NCBI GenBank assembly: GCA_035461765.1
Contig: DATHUY010000096.1
Coordinates: forward strand, 1 to 55,879
DNA: 55,879 bases
Direction of reading: 5' to 3'
Origin: Longimicrobiales bacterium
Lineage (GTDB): Bacteria; Gemmatimonadota; Gemmatimonadetes; Longimicrobiales; RSA9
The notes below the pieces were generated by a model. It did not search any database, was not told the DNA's origin, and saw only the letters and a list, made by a program, of their open reading frames with translations. The position numbers were made by a program, and so were the translations under genes. Numbering within the stretch: the stretch's first letter is position 1; each line of letters starts with the position of its first letter. Shown here piece after piece: positions 50,707-55,879 of this stretch.

Positions 50707-52776
50707 ATGGCGTTCACGCCGCTCGACCAGTCCGCGCAGTTCCTCAAGGCCGTAGGCCCGCGCCGGGCGGAGGCTCTGGCCCGTCTCGGCGTTCACACCG
50801 CGCGCGACCTCCTGTTCCACGTGCCGCGCCGCTACGAGGACGCCAGCACGGTCACCCGCATCGGCAACGTGCAGATCGGCGATGACGTGAGCGTCATCGG
50901 CGAGGTGGCGGCGAAGGGCGTGCTTCCCACGCGCTCCGGACTGCGCGTTTTCCAGCTCGTGCTGCGCGATCAGAGCGGTTCCATCGAATGCTCCTTCCCG
51001 GGGCAGCCGTTCCTCGATCGCACGTTCCGCCGTGGCGACATCGTCCTCGTGACCGGGACGGTCCGGTTCTTTCACGGCAAGCAGATTCAGCCGCGCGAGT
51101 ACGTTGTGCTCGGCAACGCGGAGGACGGCGTCGAGGCGGCCGGCAAGGTGCTGCCGATCTATGCGGCCACCGAGGGGCTGTCGCAGAAGGTCCTGCGCTC
51201 GATCATCGACCAGAACATCGACCGTCTGCTGCCGCTGCTGCACACGGAGGATGCGGTGCCACGCGCGCTGACGGAGGCTGCGTCGCTGCCGACCCTCATG
51301 CAGGCGCTCGCCGCGCTGCACCGTCCCGAGACGGTGCGCGATGCCGAGCGCGGTCGCCGCCGCCTCGCGTTCGACGAGCTGCTCTTTCTCCAGCTGCTTC
51401 ACGCCAGTGCCCGCCGTCACAACGCGGCGCAACGGAAGGGCACGGCGTTCGCGCGCACCGACGAGCTGATCGCTCCGCTGTACCGCGCTCTGCCGTTCGA
51501 GCTGACGGGTGCGCAGACGCGCGCCGTTGCAGAGATCTTCGGCGACATGTCGTCGCCCCAGCGGATGAACCGCATGCTTCAGGGCGACGTCGGCTCCGGC
51601 AAGACGGTCGTGGCGCTCTTCGGGATGCTGCTCGCGCTCGAGAGCGGCTTCCAGGCGGCACTCATGGCGCCGACCGAGATTCTCGCCGAACAGCACGCGC
51701 GCACGATCGGGCGGCTGCTCGAGCCGCTCGGCATCGGCGTCACCCTGCTCACGGGACGGCTGCCGGCGACGGAGAAGCGGGCGGCGCACGAGGCCATCGC
51801 GTCGGGCGACGCACGCATCGTCATTGGCACACACGCACTGATCCAGGAGGCGGTGCGGTTCCACAGGCTCGGTCTGGCGGTGACCGATGAGCAGCATCGC
51901 TTCGGCGTGAAGCAGCGGCTCGCGCTCGCGGAGCACGGCGCCGACGTCGACGTACTGGTGATGTCCGCCACGCCGATTCCGCGCTCGCTCGCACTCACGC
52001 TCTACGGTGACCTCGATCTATCCGTGCTCGATGAGCTGCCGCCCGGGCGGCAGAAGATCCGGACGGCCGTGCGGGCCGGCGGCGCGCGCGAGCGGGTCTA
52101 CGATTTCGTGCGCGATGAAGTGGGGAAGGGGCGGCAGGTATACATAGTCTACCCGCTCGTCGAGGAATCGGAGAAGCTGGAGCTCCGGGCGGCCTCCGCG
52201 GAGTACGAGCGACTGGCGGCCGAGGTATTCCCGCAGCTCCGACTGGGACTGCTGCACGGTCAGATGCAGGGGGAGCAGAAGGACTCGGTGATGCGCTCGT
52301 TCGCTGCGGGCGAGATCGACGTGCTGGTGGCCACGACCGTCATCGAGGTCGGAATCGATGTCGCGAATGCGACGGTGATGGTGATCGAGCACGCCGAGCG
52401 CTTCGGCCTGTCGCAGCTCCACCAGCTGCGCGGTCGCGTGGGTCGCGGCGCCGAGCAGAGCTACTGCATCCTGATCGCCGATGAGGCGGCCGACAGGCTG
52501 CAGGTGATGGCCCGCACGGAGGACGGCTTCGAGATCTCCAGGGCGGACCTCGCCTTGCGCGGCATGGGTGATTTCTTCGGAGCGCGCCAGCACGGGCTGC
52601 CGGATTTCAGATTCTTCGATCCGCTGCGCGATGATGATCTCATGTTCCGCGCACGAGACGCCGCCGATGCGATCATCGCCGCGGACCCGGGCCTCACGCA
52701 GCCGGATCACGCGGGCCTGCGGACCGTCCTGAGCCGCCGATTTGCCGAGCGCGCCGCGCTGTACGGCGTCGGCTGA
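50707..52776 (+). CDS. recG: ATP-dependent DNA helicase RecG
   Basis: A 689-residue RecG. The N-terminal wedge/OB domain (about 55-170) binds fork junctions. The helicase core has Walker A GDVGSGKT (293-300), APTEILAEQH, the Walker B box DEQH (394-397), SATPIPRSLALTLYGDLD, and helicase motif VI in QLRGRVGRGAEQSYC. The C-terminal motif region has GMGDFFGARQHG. It remodels stalled forks and Holliday junctions. It starts directly at the ftsY stop, so the two are probably cotranscribed. Confidence 0.96.
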   Translation: MAFTPLDQSAQFLKAVGPRRAEALARLGVHTARDLLFHVPRRYEDASTVTRIGNVQIGDDVSVIGEVAAKGVLPTRSGLRVFQLVLRDQSGSIECSFPGQPFLDRTFRRGDIVLVTGTVRFFHGKQIQPREYVVLGNAEDGVEAAGKVLPIYAATEGLSQKVLRSIIDQNIDRLLPLLHTEDAVPRALTEAASLPTLMQALAALHRPETVRDAERGRRRLAFDELLFLQLLHASARRHNAAQRKGTAFARTDELIAPLYRALPFELTGAQTRAVAEIFGDMSSPQRMNRMLQGDVGSGKTVVALFGMLLALESGFQAALMAPTEILAEQHARTIGRLLEPLGIGVTLLTGRLPATEKRAAHEAIASGDARIVIGTHALIQEAVRFHRLGLAVTDEQHRFGVKQRLALAEHGADVDVLVMSATPIPRSLALTLYGDLDLSVLDELPPGRQKIRTAVRAGGARERVYDFVRDEVGKGRQVYIVYPLVEESEKLELRAASAEYERLAAEVFPQLRLGLLHGQMQGEQKDSVMRSFAAGEIDVLVATTVIEVGIDVANATVMVIEHAERFGLSQLHQLRGRVGRGAEQSYCILIADEAADRLQVMARTEDGFEISRADLALRGMGDFFGARQHGLPDFRFFDPLRDDDLMFRARDAADAIIAADPGLTQPDHAGLRTVLSRRFAERAALYGVG

Positions 52777-52803
52777 AAAGCCTGGAGGCATCGGGGTCCG
52801 CGT

Positions 52804-52824
52804 GGGCGCGACCATTGGGCGCCC
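52804..52824. other. Short hairpin downstream of recG
   Basis: GGGCGC (52804-52809) and GCGCCC (52819-52824) form a 6-bp inverted repeat with a 9-base loop, 27 bases after the recG stop. No T-run follows. It is a weak terminator candidate in the 191-base gap before the next gene. Confidence 0.3.
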
Positions 52825-52967
52825 GCTGGACCGGCATGGTGGGGCAATCCGTTGCTGTACAGGGAGATATGTGTGATATTCCCCGGTGCGCGGGCGTGGC
52901 TCCGCATGCGGCACCGTAGGCGGTACGGCGCGCCGAACTCGACTCTGTAATTGAAGGTATACAGGCG

Positions 52968-53951
52968 ATGCAGCCGATGGCCGGTAAGAGTGCGTTGCTG
53001 GTAGAGGACGACACCGCGACGCGTGCGTTGATTGCGCGTCAGCTCCGGCGGTCCGGACTCGATGTCCTCGCCCTGGAATCGGGAGAGCGGGTCCTGCGTG
53101 AAGCCGCAGACCGCTACACCTCCTTCGATGTAGTCATCCTCGACATACACCTGCCCGGCATGTCCGGCCTGGAGCTGGCGAGCCTGATCCAGGCGCGGCG
53201 CCCCGAACAGCCGATCATCGTGATCACGGGCGATCCGGATCCGCGGCTGGCACGCGAGGCGCTGGCGCGCGGCCCCGTGAGCTACCTGCTGAAGCCGTTC
53301 GAGCTGACGGAGCTGACGACGGCCGTGGAGCGGTCGCAGGTCGGTCGCAGCGGTGCGGAGCAGACCGCCGGCTCCGGAGGTGCGAAAGGATGGCTGGATC
53401 TGGTCGAACAGTCCTACATGGGCTCGGCGCACGCACGTCGCGTCGGCCGCGTGGCGCTGGCTCTGGCGGAGGCGCTGCCCGGCATCTCCAGTCGCCTCGA
53501 CGTCAGTGATCTGCTTGTGGCGGCGTGGTCGCACGAGCTCGGACGCCACGGTGCGGATGCCGATCCCGTGACGGTGGCGGTCGAGGGTGCCAGAATGCTG
53601 AGTGATCTCGGGTCATCGGCGCGGGTCGTGAGTGCGGTACGCTCCCTGGCCGAACGTCACGACGGCACCGGCGGACCGGCCGCACTCGCGGGGGATGACA
53701 TCCCGCTGATCTCGCAGCTGGTCGCGCTAGCGGACGCGCTGGAGCATTACGCGGCGGCAGCGCTCAGCGGGGCGGCCAGCCCGACGGAAGCGGTGGATCG
53801 GGGCCTGAGTCTGATCAGGGCACAGCGAGGCACGGTGTTCCGGCCGGAGATCGTCGATACGGCGTGCCGTCAGCGCGCGCGGCTCATCACGATCTGTGCT
53901 GACTCGGCCGTGGGCGACGGAGACGCTACGCGGATACCGGCCTTCACGTGA
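52968..53951 (+). CDS. Response regulator with degenerate HD-GYP-like output domain
   Basis: A 327-residue protein. The receiver domain (about 7-122) has acidic pair Glu13/Asp14, phospho-acceptor Asp59 in ILDIHLPGMSG and Lys109 in LLKPFE. After a Gly/Ser linker the second domain (about 140-300) follows the HD-GYP layout. It has AWSHELGRHG where HD-GYP enzymes have the His-Asp pair, and ERHDGTGGP at 229-237 where they have the HxxxDGxGYP stretch. DDIPLISQLVALADALEHYA matches the next conserved helix. Loss of HD (HE, 189-190) and of GYP (GGP) suggests no c-di-GMP phosphodiesterase activity and perhaps a protein-interaction role. No kinase gene is adjacent. ATG 52977 is an alternative start. Confidence 0.84.
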   Translation: MQPMAGKSALLVEDDTATRALIARQLRRSGLDVLALESGERVLREAADRYTSFDVVILDIHLPGMSGLELASLIQARRPEQPIIVITGDPDPRLAREALARGPVSYLLKPFELTELTTAVERSQVGRSGAEQTAGSGGAKGWLDLVEQSYMGSAHARRVGRVALALAEALPGISSRLDVSDLLVAAWSHELGRHGADADPVTVAVEGARMLSDLGSSARVVSAVRSLAERHDGTGGPAALAGDDIPLISQLVALADALEHYAAAALSGAASPTEAVDRGLSLIRAQRGTVFRPEIVDTACRQRARLITICADSAVGDGDATRIPAFT

Positions 53952-54014
53952 GTGCGCTGCTCCGCGTGCCCGGGAAGCAACGGCATTCCCAGCTGGCCTG
54001 AGCCGGAGCCGGGC

Positions 54015-54575
54015 TCAGTGCGCTGCAGGCAGCCGCAGGTTGAGTTGCAGTGAGATGCCGCCGTCACGAGCCGGCATCACATCGAACGTGCGCGGTTCGT
54101 ACGGGATGTTCTGCGGGCCGTCACTGTTGCGCAGATCGAGGATGAACAGCACCACACTGGCCGCGACGCCGATCTGACCGGCGATGAGCGCAGCGCGCGC
54201 GCGGCCATCCAGATCGCGCACATCCTGATAGCGGGCCTCCAGCTCCGCGTCCGCATACGCACCGTTCAGCAGCCGCTGTTCACACCGGAAAGGCTCCTCC
54301 ACGCACACCTGCTCCAGATCTTCGAACTGATTATCCGCGCGGCGATTCTGAACCACGCCGTACACGGCCGCGCCCGCGGCCGCGGCGGCCGTAGTCCACT
54401 TGGCCACGGCGAGGGGTCGCCAGCCGCTGCGCTCCTGCACGCTCGACGCGGCCTGCACCGCAGGTGGTTCGCCGCCCGGTGCCGGAGCGGGGGACTGCGC
54501 CTGCGCGACCAGCGGGGTGGCGCCGGACAGCGTCAGCATGGCGGCAATGAAACATCGAGCGTACATGGATCTCAT
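54015..54575 (-). CDS. Small envelope protein of unknown function
   Basis: A 186-residue protein with a signal peptide (CFIAAMLTLSGATPLVAQAQ), a Pro/Ala linker, one hydrophobic helix (about 60-75, TTAAAAAGAAVYGVV) and a second near 128-145 (GQIGVAASVVLFILDL). The middle carries two cysteines (VCVEEPFRCE). The family is not recognised; the layout recalls DUF5683-like envelope proteins. It starts inside the stop of the BamB-like gene and is therefore translationally coupled to it, suggesting a shared envelope role. Confidence 0.72.
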   Translation of the reverse strand: MRSMYARCFIAAMLTLSGATPLVAQAQSPAPAPGGEPPAVQAASSVQERSGWRPLAVAKWTTAAAAAGAAVYGVVQNRRADNQFEDLEQVCVEEPFRCEQRLLNGAYADAELEARYQDVRDLDGRARAALIAGQIGVAASVVLFILDLRNSDGPQNIPYEPRTFDVMPARDGGISLQLNLRLPAAH

Positions 54576-55690
54576 CCTGCTGTGAGCTTCACGAGGCGGC
54601 CGTTCAATGTGCCGACGTACACATTGCCATCACGGACGACGGCCGGCGCGCGCACACTTCCGTCGACGCGCTCCTCCCACACGATGCTCCCATCGCGCCG
54701 CACGAACACGATGCGGCCGTCGAGCGTTCCGATGAGAGCCCCATCGGCCGCGATGGTGAGGGACTCGGTGGCCGCGCCATCCAGCGCGATCACGCGACGC
54801 GCGCTGTGACGGTCGAGGCGTAAGAGCTCCGCGGCACGCGTGAGCACGAACACACCATCAGCCGTGACGACCGGGGCGGCGACCACGAGCGCGTCGAGAG
54901 TGTGACGCCACACCTCACGCGCGCCCCCGTCAACGTATGCTGCAACAATCCCGGGATGCATGGCAATGAAGAGCGTGTCTCCGCGCACGGCGATCGGTGC
55001 GGATGGCTCTCCCGGCAGCTCGAAGCGCGCATGCCGGGCGCCATCAGCGCGGCCGAGGTGGAACAGTGTGTCGCGCACCGCGACGATCACCTCATCATTC
55101 ACAACGACCGGCGGCTGCGCGGGTGGGCCCGTCAGGCGCACGCGCCAGATCTCGCTGCCGTCCGACACATCCGCAGCCTGCACGTCTCGGGTCGTGCCGA
55201 AATAAATGCTGCTGTCCGCAAACACCGGCGTTGCGACAGCCGGCGAGCCGATACGGCGGCTCCAGAGGCGGCGGCCGCGGTCCAGGTCGAGGGCGTAGAG
55301 GGTGCCGTTGCGGTGCTGAGTCGCAAAATGGACCTGCGTACCGGCGCGCAGCACCTGCCCGGCGACCGGACCGTTGAAACGCCGTGTCCAGTAGCGCTGG
55401 CCGTTCCGCGCGTCGGCCGTGATGATGACGCCGCCGCTCACGGCCGACAGGATGAAATCGTCGTGGATGATCGGAGCCGCCTCGAGACCGCGACCGAGAT
55501 CGATGTCCCACGCGGTACGCACGGTCGCCGGCACGCGCTCGTTGATGAACGCCGCGTGCGCTGCATCCCCGAGGTGCTCCGTCCACTCCCCCGGCGGCAC
55601 GTCGCCGACGGGGCGGGACAGACGGATACACCCGGAAGCTGCGATCGCAACGAGCCCGCAGAGAGCCAGTGCGCGAGCTACCGGAGGCAT
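54572..55690 (-). CDS. PQQ-like beta-propeller lipoprotein (BamB-like)
   Basis: A 372-residue lipoprotein. The signal peptide ends in a lipobox (VAIAASGC). A propeller of repeated blades follows with typical PQQ-repeat turns such as GTLYALDLDRGRRLWSRRIG, TADARNGQRYWTRRF and NVYVGTLNGRLVKL. The fold matches BamB-type outer-membrane assembly lipoproteins and related PQQ-repeat proteins; direct BamB identity is not proven. The ATG at 55690 is chosen because it starts the signal peptide; 46 further in-frame codons upstream lack one and overlap the plus-strand promoter. It overlaps the following minus-strand gene by 4 bases. Confidence 0.82.
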   Translation of the reverse strand: MPPVARALALCGLVAIAASGCIRLSRPVGDVPPGEWTEHLGDAAHAAFINERVPATVRTAWDIDLGRGLEAAPIIHDDFILSAVSGGVIITADARNGQRYWTRRFNGPVAGQVLRAGTQVHFATQHRNGTLYALDLDRGRRLWSRRIGSPAVATPVFADSSIYFGTTRDVQAADVSDGSEIWRVRLTGPPAQPPVVVNDEVIVAVRDTLFHLGRADGARHARFELPGEPSAPIAVRGDTLFIAMHPGIVAAYVDGGAREVWRHTLDALVVAAPVVTADGVFVLTRAAELLRLDRHSARRVIALDGAATESLTIAADGALIGTLDGRIVFVRRDGSIVWEERVDGSVRAPAVVRDGNVYVGTLNGRLVKLTAG

Positions 55691-55724
55691 GCCGACGCGC
55701 CGGCTGTGTCCGCGCTCCCGTAAA

Positions 55725-55753
55725 TTGACTGGGCCCGGCCGTCCGTCTAACTT
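55725..55753 (+). promoter_or_regulatory. Sigma70-like promoter facing the right edge
   Basis: TTGACT (55725-55730) and TAACTT (55748-55753) are separated by exactly 17 bases, on the plus strand about 75 bases upstream of the ATG at 55827. It stands out against very GC-rich surroundings. It would drive the gene cut by the window end. Confidence 0.55.
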
Positions 55754-55826
55754 GCCGCCCCCCGCCGACGCGGAGCGGTGGACGCGTGCCGTGTCGCGGC
55801 GCATGTAACCTGCAGGAACCCGGATC

Positions 55827-55879
55827 ATGTCTCCCGTATCAGATATCAGGAACCTCGGCCGTCACGAGGCGGATGGCGC
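55827..55879 (+). CDS. N-terminus of a truncated gene, possibly asparaginyl-tRNA synthetase
   Basis: ATG 55827 opens a frame that runs off the window after 17 codons. AGGA lies about nine bases upstream and a promoter-like pair further upstream. The visible residues, MSPVSDIRNLGRHEADG, resemble the start of AsnRS proteins (IRxLxRHxGxxVxxxGW, the entry to the OB-fold anticodon domain). The match is short, so the gene start is likely but the product is a guess. Confidence 0.45.
   Translation, partial: MSPVSDIRNLGRHEADG

Overview
The window is a GC-rich, gene-dense chromosomal segment with no mobile element, CRISPR array, phage gene or rRNA. It reads as a diderm bacterium: lipoprotein signal peptides, a MurE with the meso-diaminopimelate motif, FtsL/FtsQ/FtsA/FtsZ division genes and a BamB-like lipoprotein. 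The flavin-dependent thymidylate synthase ThyX, the abundance of TPR/PATAN proteins and the gene style fit the Gemmatimonadota. That placement is an inference from gene content, not a computed taxonomy.

Region 1 (2-14921, plus strand) is one tightly packed operon, mostly with 1-14 base overlaps or gaps of a few bases. It holds a CheY-like receiver (5' cut by the window edge), CheA, CheC, a giant TPR protein, a PATAN(DUF4388)-TPR protein, a TPR-Roadblock fusion, two further Roadblock/LC7 proteins, an MglA-type small GTPase, a protein with two tandem DnaA-like AAA+ modules, a second PATAN-TPR protein, CheR, CheD and CheB. This joins a complete chemosensory signalling core to a bacterial Ras-like GTPase/Roadblock polarity module and an orphan AAA+ protein. 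It is the most interesting part of the window and the best candidate for an undescribed system. No receptor (MCP) or CheW is visible; they may lie upstream.

Region 2 (14971-28933) is housekeeping and envelope genes: a membrane-anchored gluzincin, a small membrane protein, an MFS exporter, tRNA-Val(UAC), a lipoprotein Xaa-Pro peptidase, ferrochelatase converging on a minus-strand set (EamA transporter, ThyX, HemY-type oxidase), a secreted M1 peptidase, two small unknown genes and a secreted TPR protein closed by a strong intrinsic terminator.

Region 3 (28934-46322) has a lipid kinase gene divergent from a classical dcw cluster: mraZ, rsmH, ftsL, ftsI, murE, murF, mraY, murD, ftsW, murG, murC, ftsQ, ftsA, ftsZ. 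Upstream of mraZ a sigma70-like promoter is interleaved with period-10 TGGGN repeats, the known MraZ operator pattern, so the cluster is probably autorepressed. murB and ddl are missing from the usual place. Between ftsA and ftsZ lies a striking hexanucleotide repeat in two opposed arrays that can fold into a long hairpin.

Region 4 (46357-55879) continues with an M23 endopeptidase and terminator, a membrane vWA-like protein, ftsY, recG, a receiver protein with a degenerate HD-GYP domain, and a minus-strand pair (BamB-like lipoprotein plus a small unknown envelope protein). At the right edge are a plus-strand promoter and the first 17 codons of what may be asnS.
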